Positions 7,410 to 17,665 of a stretch of DNA of 22,500 bases are shown here, one piece after another (within the stretch, counting starts at the first letter, position 1; every line of letters begins with the position of its first letter). The stretch covers positions 47,898,132-47,920,631 of the forward strand of contig CM060306.1 of assembly GCA_030674185.1 (NCBI GenBank). The letters are read 5' to 3'. This DNA is from Monoplex corrugatus. Lineage: Eukaryota; Mollusca; Gastropoda; Littorinimorpha; Ranellidae. Under the pieces are notes generated by a model. That model was not told the origin of the DNA, did no database searches, and worked only from the letters and a program-made list of their open reading frames with translations. A program made the position numbers and the translations under genes.

Positions 7410-10400
7410 TCACTTTTGGTTCCTCCTTGCCCAGATCCAGCTTGAGCTCCTTTCTGCTGCCTCTGCCATCGCTTTAAGGGCTCTAGTCCTCTTCTTCCCA
7501 GAAATGGCGAGTTGTTTCATGAGATCATAAGCGGAGGTGCCCACAAACCCTCTTGCCCCGACCTCTATGGCGAAGATTTTGACCCGCAGACCTGCTTTCT
7601 TCAGGGTGCTGGCAAGACCGGCGTATTTTTCGGTCTTGTAGATATGTGCTTCTTCCATTCTGCTTTCGTATGGCACAGTGAGTTCTATCAGAATCACTTG
7701 TTTCGAGGAGTCAGAGTGGAGAGCGATGTCTGGTCTCATGCCTGTCTTGCTGATGACATCTGGGTAATTTCTCCACTCTGGGAGGTCTGCTGTACACTCC
7801 CAGTCGACTGCTCCATCCAGAAGACCCTTTGGCAATGTGCTGGTTGTCATAGCACTTTCGGGCCAGACCTGTTTCCCTCCTGCTTTGTAGAACGTTGTCA
7901 TAGCAATTGGTGCGTTTGGGGTCATGGTTTTTTCGCTAACCACGTCTGTGATCACTTTCAGAACTTGGTTGTGCCTCCATGTATACCTTCCTTGGGCTAG
8001 CGCTACTTTGCAAGAGCTTAGGACATGTTCCACTGTTTGTTTCTTCTGACAGAGCGGACATGCTGGGTCGTCTGATTTCCCCCATTTCACTAAGTTTGCA
8101 TTCGAGGGGAGCAGGTCATATACAGATCTGAGGAGGAAGCTTATCCTTAGAGGAGCCATGTGCCACATATCGTTCCAGCTGAGACTTCTTTGGAGTGCAC
8201 TGTCCCATGTTGTCCATTGCCCCTGTTGACCTTGCTGGACTGCCTTCTGCACTCTTTTGACATCTTCTTCTTCCTTCAACTCCTGTATGATCATGTCTCT
8301 TTTTTCCTTCCCTTTGGCTTTGGACCACCACTGCATTTTTGTTGCTCCCAGTCCCTGTCTGTTGGTTTGCGTGTGTCCAATTATTTCTTTGATGCTGAGG
8401 TTTCTCTTGGCATTGTTTACAGCCTCTTGGACTTTCCACTTTCTGCCAGTTCTCAGCTTTGGATGAACTGATCTCACGATATTGTCTTCCGATTCCTCCA
8501 GCATGCTCAACAGTCTTGCTTTTCCAACTTTGTATTCCTCCACTATGGATTTGAGAGGTAGCTTCAGCATTGCTTGACGACAGTAGAATGCAACATCAGT
8601 GAGACCAGGTGGGACACCGAGCCATTTTCTTGTGTATTTGTTGATTTTGGCTTCCATTGCTTCGACTGTGTTGGTGCAAATGTCATAGATTAGCAGTGGC
8701 CACAGCAGCTTTGGTATCAGCATGAACTGTAGACACCAGACTTTGTATTTGCCTGGCAGTCCGCAGTTATCTATTTTCTTCAGGCCTTCTTCTGCTGTTT
8801 GCTTGGTTTCACATCCCCTTTGTGTGTCTTTCAGGGAGTCATCATACCATCTTCCGAGACATTTTTACTGGCTCTTCTGTGACAGTGGGGATGGCTTGGT
8901 TGGCTACCATGAATTTGACTGAATCTGCCACTTTTCCTTTTCGCAGTGAGAGACTTCGGGATTTCTTAGGTTTGAACCTCATTCTTGAAGAGGCCACCAG
9001 CTCATCCAGCTGCTTTAAGATTTGGTGTGTCTCTTCCTCATCCGTGGACAAGACTGTTGTGTCATCCATGAAAGCTTTCAGAGGAGGCATTGGTATCCAT
9101 CTCCCAGATTCACTGGACCTGAATCTTCATTGCAGCTTTCAAGATGACTTCCATTGCCAACACGAACAGTATGGGAGAGATTGCACAGCCCATTGCAATG
9201 CCCACCTCTAGGTCTATCCAGTCCGTGGTGTATTCTTTGGTAGAGAACCGCATTGAGAACCCTTGGAAATACTTCCTCAGCATTGTTCGGATGTTTTCTG
9301 GGATGTGATACATTTAAGAGCCAGCTGGATCATATCGTGTGGAACTGATCCATATGCATTCGCCAGATCAAGCCAAACTACGTCAATGTCTCTCTTCTCT
9401 GTTCTTGCTTTTTGGATGGCATCCCAAATCAACGTGGCATGTTCCAAGCATCCAGGCATTCCTGGTATGCCTCCCTTTTGGACTGACATATCCAGATACT
9501 TGTTTTCAGTCAGGTATTTTGTCAATCTTGCTGCCATAACAGAGAAGAAGATTTTCCCCTCGACGTTCAGAAGTGATATTGGCCTGAACTGATTGATGCT
9601 GCTGGAGTTCTGCTCCTTCGGAATGTACACTCCTTCAGCTCTCATCCATTGGTCGCTGATCTTCTGGTTCCTCCATGCTGATCGAATCATCTTGTGGAGC
9701 CACTCGAGCACTTTTGGGCATTTCTTGTAGAGCAGGTATGGTATTCCGTTTGGTCCAGGTGCTGACTTGGCTCTGGCTTTCTTTACTACGTTCTTCACTT
9801 CATCCAGTGTTGGTGGTTTGTTATTGAATTTTCCTTCTGGCGCTGCAGGCCAAACCAGATTCTGGATTTCAAGTGGTGCCTCGCGCTGAGAATCGGAATA
9901 TGTTTCCCTGAGATGCTGCTCTAGGGTTTCCTTGCCCACTGTGAGAGTCCCTGATTTGGGTTGTTCAAACAGCTTTCTTGCAAAGTCAAAGGGATCTTTG
10001 AAGAAACGATCTTGAGTCTTCTTCTTTTTGCTCTTTCTTCGCCTTGCTGATTCCACTTTGCTGAGAGCATTGTGTTTGGCCTTCAGATCTTTCCAGAGTT
10101 CCAGGAGCCCTTGCTTCTCGAATTCTGAGGCAGTTTTCATTCGCTTTTTAAGCTTCCTTTTCTCCCTCCGGATGCTCTCCATCTGTTGCTGTCTTCTGGA
10201 TTTCTGGGGAGGCGTTTTTGTCTTTGGCTGCTTCACTCCATAAGTGTCCCTGCAGATAGAGTATATGATGTCTCCGTATGTGTCAAGTTTGTGTTCCAGC
10301 GTACTGTTCCCTATTAGCGCATTCAGCTTAAGGACAAGTTCCTCATCTAATTTCTCCCATTGTTCTTTTGCACCGGCAGGCGGCAAATTGAGTTTTCCAC

Positions 10401-10638
10401 GTTTGGCGTTAAGAGCTTGTGCAAAATCCGCATCAGAACCGTCAGCGTGGATGTCCTTGGCACTATGGTTTAAATCCTGGCCTTGGTCATCCAACGTCTC
10501 ACCTGCTATCGCAGTGCGCTGCTGCTGGTTTGTATGTGTCTTCAAACAGCCCATTTTTGTCCTGTGGATCTTCATGCCGCGTTTGGTGGTGAATCTCCTT
10601 CCACACGCACACGGAAATTCCATCTGGTCATTAATCAT
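7410..10638 (-). pseudogene. Retrotransposon polyprotein: zinc finger, reverse transcriptase, CCHC, restriction-like endonuclease (three frameshifts)
   Basis: The combined reading length is about 1,075 codons, near the size of R2-type proteins. The first Met is at 10638; the frame is open upstream to a stop near 10750 without another ATG. Segment 1 (10638-about 9314) has a CCHC-type finger (C10, C12, H25, C31), a basic region at about 150-215, RT blocks SAPGPNGIPYLLYKK and FRPISLLNVEGKIF, and motif A in VVWLDLANAYGSVPH. Segment 2 (9313-9110) has motif B as GIAMGCAISP, with M where Q is usual. Segment 3 (9090-8842, open a few codons upstream) has the catalytic FMDD. Segment 4 (about 8855-7410, including the Met at 8723) has CPLC...H....C at residues 222-238 from that Met, then RPD (330-332) and E347 within ILIELTVPYE, and KTEKY, the restriction-like endonuclease core. 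Single-base frameshifts lie near 9314, 9115 and 8853. As assembled, the protein cannot be made in one piece. Confidence 0.9.
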
Positions 10639-10873
10639 GATCCGTTGTGCGTTTCCAGTCGTGATGGAGTCAGTGCCGATGGATTCATCATTCTCTCCCC
10701 CTTTCGGTGAATCCTGGGAGCATCTTTCATTTAAAGAACTCGTGGCATGTTATCAAAGGCAAGGTGGGAAGCCAACCCACAAAGCCCGCAGATCTAGTCT
10801 TTCCCAATGTCCTTCGGTCTTTCCCGAATGTCCTCCGAACTATTCCCGAAGTCAATGGATTGACCATGTGCAG
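10639..10873 (-). other. 5' leader of LINE copy A
   Basis: About 235 bases from the junction with copy B to the first ATG. At its outer end it has a perfect GTCAAT-CC-ATTGAC inverted repeat (10851-10864), then two and a half tandem units of about 20 bases (10798-10838 and beyond) of the type GGACATTCGGGAAAGAC on the sense strand. Some RLE elements begin with a self-cleaving ribozyme. I could not establish such a fold here. Confidence 0.65.
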
Positions 10874-12182
10874 GTAGAAAGAAACTCTAGGGAGAGCTAG
10901 ACAACAGAAGGTCTTCAGAGAAGTAACCCCCTTTAGACAAGTGTTTCGGCCCTGAATTCCTTACACTCTCGGGGGGCCGGGCCACATCCAGGTCATGACT
11001 CCTGGATGCCCTTCTGCTGTTGTCTATTTTTATTTTTATTTTTCCCACGCCGTGGAGCGAACCTGGGCGAACCTGGGCGATTCTGCGCTTCAGAACTGCG
11101 GTACGCGGTTTTACCAATGTGCTAACGGGGCACACATCATCTGTAGGGTATTTAATCCTTATGAAGTTCACTTTTGGTTCCTCCTTGCCCAGATCCAGCT
11201 TGAGCTCCTTTCTGCTGCCTCTGCCATCGCTTTAAGGGCTCTAGTCCTCTTCTTCCCAGAAATGGCGAGTTGTTTCATGAGATCATAAGCGGAGGTGCCC
11301 ACAAACCCTTTTGCCCCGACCTCTATGGCGAAGATTTTGACCCGCAGACCTGCTTTCTTCAGGGTGCTGGCAAGACCGGCGTATTTTTCGGTCTTGTAGA
11401 TATGTGCTTCTTCCATTCTGCTTTCGTATGGCACAGTGAGTTCTATCAGAATCACTTGTTTCGAGGAGTCAGAGTGGAGAGCGATGTCTGGTCTCTTGCC
11501 TGTCTTGCTGATGACATCTGGGTAATTTCTCCACTCTGGGAGGTCTGCTGTACACTCCCAGTCGACTGCTCCATCCAGAAGACCCTTTGGCAATGTGCTG
11601 GTTGTCATAGCACTTTCGGGCCAGACCTGTTTCCCTCCTGCTTTGTAGAACGTTGTCATAGCAATTGGTGCGTTTGGGGTCATGGTTTTTTCGCTAACCA
11701 CGTACGTACGTCTGTGATCACTTTCAGAACTTGGTTGTGCCTCCATGTATACCTTCCTTGGGCTAGCGCTACTTTGCAAGAGCTTAGGACATGTTCCACT
11801 GTTTGTTTCTTCTGACAGAGCGGACATGCTGGGTCGTCTGATTTCCCCCATTTCACTAAGTTTGCATTCGAGGGGAGCAGGTCATATACAGATCTGAGGA
11901 GGAAGCTTATCCTTAGAGGAGCCATGTGCCACATATCGTTCCAGCTGAGACTTCTTTGGAGTGCACTGTCCCATGTTGTCCATTGCCCCTGTTGACCTTG
12001 CTGGACTGCCTTCTGCACTCTTTTGACATCTTCTTCTTCCTTCAACTCCTGTATGATCATGTCTCTTTTTTCCTTCCCTTTGGCTTTGGACCACCACTGC
12101 ATTTTTGTTGCTCCCAGTCCCTGTCTGTTGGTTTGCGTGTGCCCAATTATTTCTTTGATGCTGAGGTTTCTCTTGGCATTGT
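10874..12182 (-). mobile_element. RLE-type non-LTR retrotransposon, copy B (5'-truncated)
   Basis: Collinear with 7126-8416 of copy A at about 99 percent identity by eye. Only a handful of substitutions are seen, plus four indels: +1 near 10900, -1 near 11040, a 10-bp duplication gaacctgggc near 11060-11080, and an 8-bp ACGTACGT insertion near 11701-11712. Its 3' end joins the 5' end of A directly. Its 5' end stops inside the coding region at ggcattgt and is followed at once by satellite sequence tatatatacc. Truncation at the 5' end is typical of incomplete reverse transcription. Confidence 0.9.
11168..12180 (-). pseudogene. C-terminal part of the retrotransposon protein, copy B
   Basis: Encodes the same C-terminal region as copy A: the basic QWWSKAKGKEKRDM stretch, the CPLC...H....C knuckle, and the RPDIAL...ILIELTVPYE endonuclease core, with stop at 11168. 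The ACGTACGT insertion near 11701-11712 breaks the frame between the knuckle and the endonuclease. At least two amino-acid changes versus A are seen (Met to Lys before RPD, and Arg to Lys in GARGFVG). There is no reverse transcriptase domain because the copy is truncated. Confidence 0.88.
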
Positions 12183-12425
12183 ATATATACCGAACATTTC
12201 ATGCATTCCAGATTGTCCGCAAAGCTTTGTGTGGTGTGTATATATACCGAACATTCCATGCATTCCAGATTGTACACAAAGCTTTGTATGGTGTGTATAT
12301 ATACCCAACATTCCGTGCATTCCAGATTGTACACAAAGCTTTGTGTGGTGTATATATATATATATATATATACCCAACATTCCATGCATTCCATATTGTA
12401 CACAAAACATTGTGTGTTGTATACT
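12183..12425. repeat. ~57-bp satellite, right block (four units)
   Basis: R1 12190-12246, R2 12247-12303, R3 12304-12372 (lengthened by a TA run) and R4 12373 to about 12425. R1 and R2 are 57 bases each. R3 holds the perfect 16-bp palindrome ACACAAAGCTTTGTGT (12331-12346); R1, R2 and L2 carry imperfect versions. R1 has the gtccgc variant as in L1. R2 to R4 have gtacac as in L2. Confidence 0.93.
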
Positions 12426-14277
12426 GATGTGGATTTTTCCTTAAGAGTTTGAGAGATACGGTTAAATTAAGAAGAAATTAAAAGCTCTCCTACATCATCA
12501 TTTTTAGAGATTTTCAACTGTTTCGTGAAAATAAAAAATATCGGATGAAGTGTGCTTAGACCACATCTGATTCGTCGAGCGTAATGAATGATGTTTGGAT
12601 GAATTGCAGCCAAGTTAGTGTTTGTCCTTGGTCAGTTCTGCCGTCAAAGGATTTTACCCTCGGTATTTTTCTCATTAGTTTGGTAGCGTTACATTACACT
12701 CTGCTCAATTCAGCTCTCCAAAACAGATGAAACCCACAATCAGTCCGTCATAGCACCACTGCCACGGAGTCGACGGGAGCTATCATTATCTAATCGTTGT
12801 TAGCCAACACGGTTACCTAAATCACCGCACTGGAGTTTAGTGGTGCCAACTTAAAATGAGTTTCGTTTTCAAGTGGATTGGCCGATCTGCTTACAGTCCT
12901 AATAGATGTGAAGGAATTCTCTGTCGTCTTGCGTTAGCAGCCTTTGGTTCGAGCGTTTACTCATATAAGAACTGATGAACACGTAAATATGGAAAGGCAT
13001 AGTTGTTGTTGTTTTTAATTGTATATGTATGAATTGTACTTATGAATACTTTTTCTTTGATGTATAATTCTTTTTCCTTTTTCTTCTCATTTTAAAAATT
13101 CTTTCTCCCTTTTCCTTCTCATTTGAAAGCAGTTGTGTAATTTTTTTTTTTTTTTTTTTTTTACGAAAATGGCCCATTTGTGCTCACATTTAATTAAGGT
13201 CATAACTCTTGATTGTACCAAACACATTTTCCCGAATTCTTAAACATCCATCCAGAACAATTGAAAGATCTATAGTGATAAAAGGAAGTTTACTGTTTAA
13301 ACTACTAGCCCCATTGACGAGACTTAATTTTTTTTGTGGGGTGGTCAAGAGCGTAGGCGGCAAGGAAAGGAGGAAGAAGGCATACAACTATATATACGGA
13401 GGGAGAGAGAGAGAGAGAGAGAGAGAGATGTCATTAGGGACATCGGGCACATTTGAATGTATGAAAATAGTTATGTGGGAGTTATTCAAAGTACATCTTC
13501 CAGACAACTGGTAAACTCAGTGCCATGTAAATCTATGTAATAATTCTAGTAGACGCATATACTCGTATTTGACGTATCTTAACAGGTGGTTTACATCAGT
13601 TTCCAGGGCTTATTGTACTCGTTTTGCATGCATCCAATAAGAGTCAATACCAAGCAGGCTATTCACAGACAGGTCAGTTCAAACTATTGGTACATCAGTC
13701 TAGCCCACTTCCAAGTTTTTGATAGGCGAAAGTCTGGCCTGGTAGCTGTGATTACAGGGGCTTAGGTAACTGAAGGGAAAAGTGTTGATTACTTCCCCTC
13801 TTTAGTTCTATTTTAGACCAGGGAGTTTTAGAAAAGTTTTTGAACTGGGTAATTGGGATGGAGTGATGGAAAGAGAACTGTGACTATATTAGTCTGTGGA
13901 ATGCTACCTATCTATTCGTTTGCATCTGAACATCCCTGAGGTCACCTTTAACGCAGATTTGGCATGAAAAGAACTGTTCAAAACCACCACTCCATTCAGC
14001 GGCAGTCAGTCAGTATTTTAGATTTGTAGCAGAACCTGTCTTGCATAATTACACCCGGAAAATAAGGCCCGCATAACAAAATAAGGTCGTCTTAACGGTA
14101 TCATCTTTGAACGTGTGCAGATCAAGTAGAATTTTCTAATGTGAAATGATAAACGTTATGTCAGTAAGTCATGTGTCTTCAAATATATCATTTATTTGGT
14201 GTAAGGGTTAACCAAGTCTAACTTTAGTGGTCTTTCAATATGCACGACTTACTTTTCAATGTTGAATCCCCCGCCCC
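12426..14277. other. Long unassigned unique sequence
   Basis: About 1.85 kb with no convincing coding frame. Landmarks are a 22-base T run at 13141-13162 and a GA microsatellite at 13402-13428. A plus-strand frame at 13209-13514 runs into the GA repeat and has no recognisable domain. Nothing else identified. Confidence 0.5.
13402..13428. repeat. (GA)n microsatellite
   Basis: A pure GA run of about 27 bases. Confidence 0.95.
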
Positions 14278-14312
14278 CTCCCCCTGTGGAGATGCCGGGG
14301 GCTCTTTCAGCA
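14278..14312 (-). repeat. Dispersed GC-rich hairpin repeat, copy 1
   Basis: The minus strand reads tgctgaaagagcccccggca and continues tctccacagggggag. It matches 19004-19037 on the plus strand at about 31 of 35 positions. The C5/G5 arms could pair. Confidence 0.7.
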
Positions 14313-15035
14313 TGTATTGACATGTGTACTTAATTTTTTTCCACTTTTGTTTCCTCCTAGTGAAGGATTTGAATGTTTTGAGCTGTTTATTCCATTGTTA
14401 TGGCTCTGCGCAGTCAGCTGGGTTTTAAACAAACTTAACGTCATCATGAAGCACTACAGTCCACAGCATGCTCAAGCGACTTGGTGTCACCTTTGACGCA
14501 ACAGGCGCGAGTCAGATAGTGCATCTAGTCGTCTACCACTGTGTCCTAAAAGACGTAGAGTAGTAATCGATGACACGAAGGTTAACAGAAAATTACCGTC
14601 ACATTCTGTCTTTTGCCTCAGGAATGCAGCGTAGCTCAGTCTCTTCAACGGAACTGGATTATTTGGATCACAGAGGAATGGGGATCGTGTACTCAGATTC
14701 TGTAGGCTAACTGACGTTGCAACGCACCGTGATCGATACAAGAATGTTTCAGAGAATGCAATGACATGTCCAGTATGTAATAATGCAATGGAAGAAGATG
14801 TGCCTTTGTCATCTGTTGCCCTACTCTGTCTCTCTCCCTTTCCTCCCCTGTCCCTACAGACTCTCTTTGATATTCGCCAAAAGAACATACTTCGTTAATT
14901 GTATCAAAATCCATGTAGTTTTTCGTGTAAGAATACTTTAAGGCAAACCAGAATAAAAGAACTATGGAGAATCTCCGCATGTATCTGTAAAAGCTTTGGA
15001 ATCAACGAGCCGGTGAAAGTATTATAGCAAACATG
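14313..15035. other. Unassigned sequence with a weak plus-strand open frame
   Basis: A plus-strand frame at about 14562-14898 is open over about 110 codons except one in-frame TAG near 14633. It includes ENAMTCPVCNNAMEED, faintly like the zinc-binding tail of some LINE proteins. There is no histidine partner in place and no start codon. The antisense frame at 14487-14888 is also open. I do not call a gene on this evidence. Confidence 0.35.
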
Positions 15036-17570
15036 TTCCATATTTCATAAAGAGAGATGTAGTAATAGCATGAAAGAGAGATGTAGTGATGGCATAAAGA
15101 GAGATGCAGTGATGACATAAAGAGGGATTGCAGTGATGCATAAGAGAGATGCAGTGATGCATAAGAGAGAGGTAGTGATGGCATAAAGAGGATGCAGTGA
15201 TGACATAAAGAGGATGCAGTGATGACATAAAGAGAGATGCAGTGATGGCATAAAGAGAGTAGTGATGGCATAAAGAGAGATAGTGATGGCATAAAGAGAG
15301 ATTGTGATGCATAAGAGAGAATAGTGATGCATAAGAGAGATGCAGTGATGGCATAAGAGAGTGATGCAGTGGATGGCATAAAGAGAGATTAGTGATGGCA
15401 TAAAGAGAGATGTAGTGATGGCATAAAGAGAGATGTAGTGATGGCATAAAGAGAGATGTAGTGATGGCATAAAGAGAGAGTAGTGATGGCATAAAGAGAG
15501 AGATGCAGTGATGGCATAAAGAGAGATGTAGTGATGGCATAAAGAGAGATGTAGTGATGGCATAAAGAGAGAGTGGATGGCATAAAGAGAGAGTAGTGAT
15601 GGCATAAAGAGAGAGATGCAGTGATGGCAATAAGAGAGATGTAGTGATGGCATAAAGAGAGATGTAGTGATGGCATAAAGAGAGATGCAGTGATGGCATG
15701 AAGAGAGAGATGACAGGATGGCATAAAGAGAATGTGATGCATAAAGAGAGATGTAGTGATGGCATAAGAGAGATGTAGTGATGGCATAAAGAGAGATGCA
15801 GTGATGGCATAAAGAGAGAGATAGTGATGGACATAAAGAGAGAGTAAGTGATGGCATAAAGAGAGATGATAGTGATGGCATAAAGAGAGATGCAGTGATG
15901 CATAAAAGAGAGATAGTGATGGCATAAAGAGAGATGTAGTGATGGCATAAAGAGAGATGTAGTGATGGCATAAAGAGAGATTAGTGATGGCATAAAGAGA
16001 GATGCAGTGATGGCATAAAGAGAGAGTAGTGATGGCATAAAGAGAGAGTAGTGATGGCATAAAGAGAGATGCAGTGATGGCATAAAGAGAGATGAGTGAT
16101 GGCATAAAGAGAGAGTAGTGATGCATAAAGAGAGAGTAGTGATGGCATAAAGAGAGATGTAGTGATGGCATAAAGAGAGATAGTGATGGCATAAAGAGAG
16201 ATAGTGATGGCATAAAGAGAGATATAGTGATGGCATAAAGAGAGATGCAGTGATGGCATAAAGAGAGATATAGTGATGACATAAAGAGAGATGCAGTGAT
16301 GGCATAAAGAGAGAGATAGTGATGATATAAAGAGAGATGTAGTGATGGCATAAAGAGAGAGATAGTGATGACATAAAGAGAGATGTAGTGATGGCATAAA
16401 GAGAGAGATAGTGATGACATAAAGAGAGAGATAGTGATGACATAAAGAGAGATATAGTAATGTCATAAAGAGAGATAGTGATGACATAAAGAGAGATATA
16501 GTGATGACATAAAGAGAGAGATAGTGAAGGCATAAAGAGAGATAGTGATGGCATAAAGAGAGATGCAGTGATGGCATAAAGAGAGAGATAGTGATGGCAT
16601 AAAGAGAGATGCAGTGATGGCATAAAGAGAGATAGTGATGACATAAAGAGAGAGATAGTGATGACATAGAGATATAGTGATGGCTTAAAGAGAGATGCAG
16701 TGATGGCATAAAGAGAGATGCAGTGATGGCATAAAGAGAGAGATAGTGATGACATAAAGAGAGATATAGTGATGACATAAAGAGAGATAGTGATGACATA
16801 AAGAGATATAGTGATGACATAAAGAGAGATGCAGTGATGGCATAAAGAGAGATAGTGATGACATAAAGAGATATAGTGATGACATAAAGAGAGATGCAGT
16901 GATGACATAAAGAGAGATAGTGATGACATAAAGAGAGATAGTGATGACATAAAGAGAGATATAGTGATGACATAAAGAGAGAGATAGTGATGACATAAAG
17001 AGAGATATAGTGATGACATAAAGAGAGATAGTGATGGCATAAAGAGAGATGCAGTGATGGCATAAAGAGAGATGCAGTGATGGCATAAAGAGAGATATAG
17101 TGATGACATAAAGAAAGATGCAGTGATGGCATAAAGAGGGATGCAGTGATGGCATAAAGAGAGAGATAGTGATGACATAAAGAAAGATGCAGTGATGGCA
17201 TAAAGAGGGATGCAGTGATGGCATAAAGAGAGAGATAGTGATGACATAAAGAAAGATGCAGTGATGACATAAAGAAAGATGTAGTGATGGCATAAAGAAA
17301 GATTCAGTGATGGCATAAAGAGAGAGATAGTGATGGCATAAAGAAAGATATAGTGATGTCATGAAGAGAGATATAGTGATGTCATGAAGAAAGATGTAGT
17401 GATGGCATAAAGAGAGATATAGTGATGGCATAAAGAGAGATATAGTGATGGCATAAAGAGAGATATAGTGATGGCATAAAGAGAGATATAGTGATGGCAT
17501 AAAGAGGGATGTAGTGATGGCATAAAGAGAGAGATAGTGATGACATAAAAAGACATTGGTGATGGGATAA
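15036..17570. repeat. 23-bp minisatellite, about 110 units over 2.5 kb
   Basis: The commonest unit is gatggcataaagagagatg plus cagt or tagt (23 bases). Units vary from about 20 to 25 bases. A GATGAC variant with an extra AGAG (gatgacataaagagagagat) alternates with the main form. The left third (to about 15,900) is more irregular than the right. The minus strand has no stop codon in any phase of the unit, which creates open frames of up to 764 codons. These encode only rotating LSLCHHYISLYAITASLF-type peptides and are not genes. Confidence 0.95.
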
Positions 17571-17589
17571 AGAAGGATATAGTTTTACC

Positions 17590-17665
17590 CTTAAATACAT
17601 TAGCTCAATTGATGGAACGCTATTCTCGTAAATCAGGAGTTGTGGGTTCATTTCTCTGGCAAGCA
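17590..17665 (+). tRNA. Degenerate tRNA-like sequence (tRNA-Thr CGT type) or SINE head
   Basis: TTAGCTCAATTGATGGAACG fits a D arm and A box. CTATTCTCGTAAATCAG fits an anticodon arm with CGT in the loop. GTGGGTTCATTTCTCTG fits a T arm and B box. A run of nine or more T follows at 17668-17676, as in Pol III terminators. The anticodon stem has two mismatches, the T stem does not close and the acceptor stem is not convincing. It is therefore a pseudogene or the tRNA-related head of a SINE, not a working tRNA. Confidence 0.55.

Larger units (their letters stand above)
7126..10873 (-). mobile_element. RLE-type non-LTR retrotransposon, copy A (near full length)
   Basis: About 3.75 kb read on the minus strand: a 5' leader (10873-10639), one long broken reading frame (10638-7410) and a 3' UTR (7409-7126). 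The order of zinc finger, reverse transcriptase, CCHC knuckle and RPD-type endonuclease matches the early-branching non-LTR group that uses a restriction-like endonuclease (R2, R4, NeSL and relatives). There is no AP-endonuclease and no poly(A) tail. The 3' end abuts satellite unit L2 at GGTG. The 5' end abuts the 3' end of copy B. Whether 10873 is the true 5' end is not known. Confidence 0.88.

Noticed and set aside
7512..8000. Plus-strand open frames opposite the LINE coding region (also 10244-10900 and 11270-11815)
   Set aside because: They are antisense to a frame with clear reverse transcriptase and endonuclease motifs, and recur in both copies only because the copies are identical.
13141..13162. 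A 22-base T run as the poly(A) tail of a minus-strand retroposed gene
   Set aside because: The sequence on the side where the insert would lie shows no coding or repeat homology that I can recognise, and no target duplication is visible.
15022..17316. A 764-codon minus-strand open frame with periodic Leu/Ser/His/Tyr repeats
   Set aside because: All three minus-strand phases of the 23-bp unit lack stops, and unit-length changes switch phase freely. The frame follows from the repeat composition and is not evidence for a protein.
15036..17570. CRISPR-like array of short repeats
   Set aside because: Units are contiguous with no unique spacers, and the context is eukaryotic.
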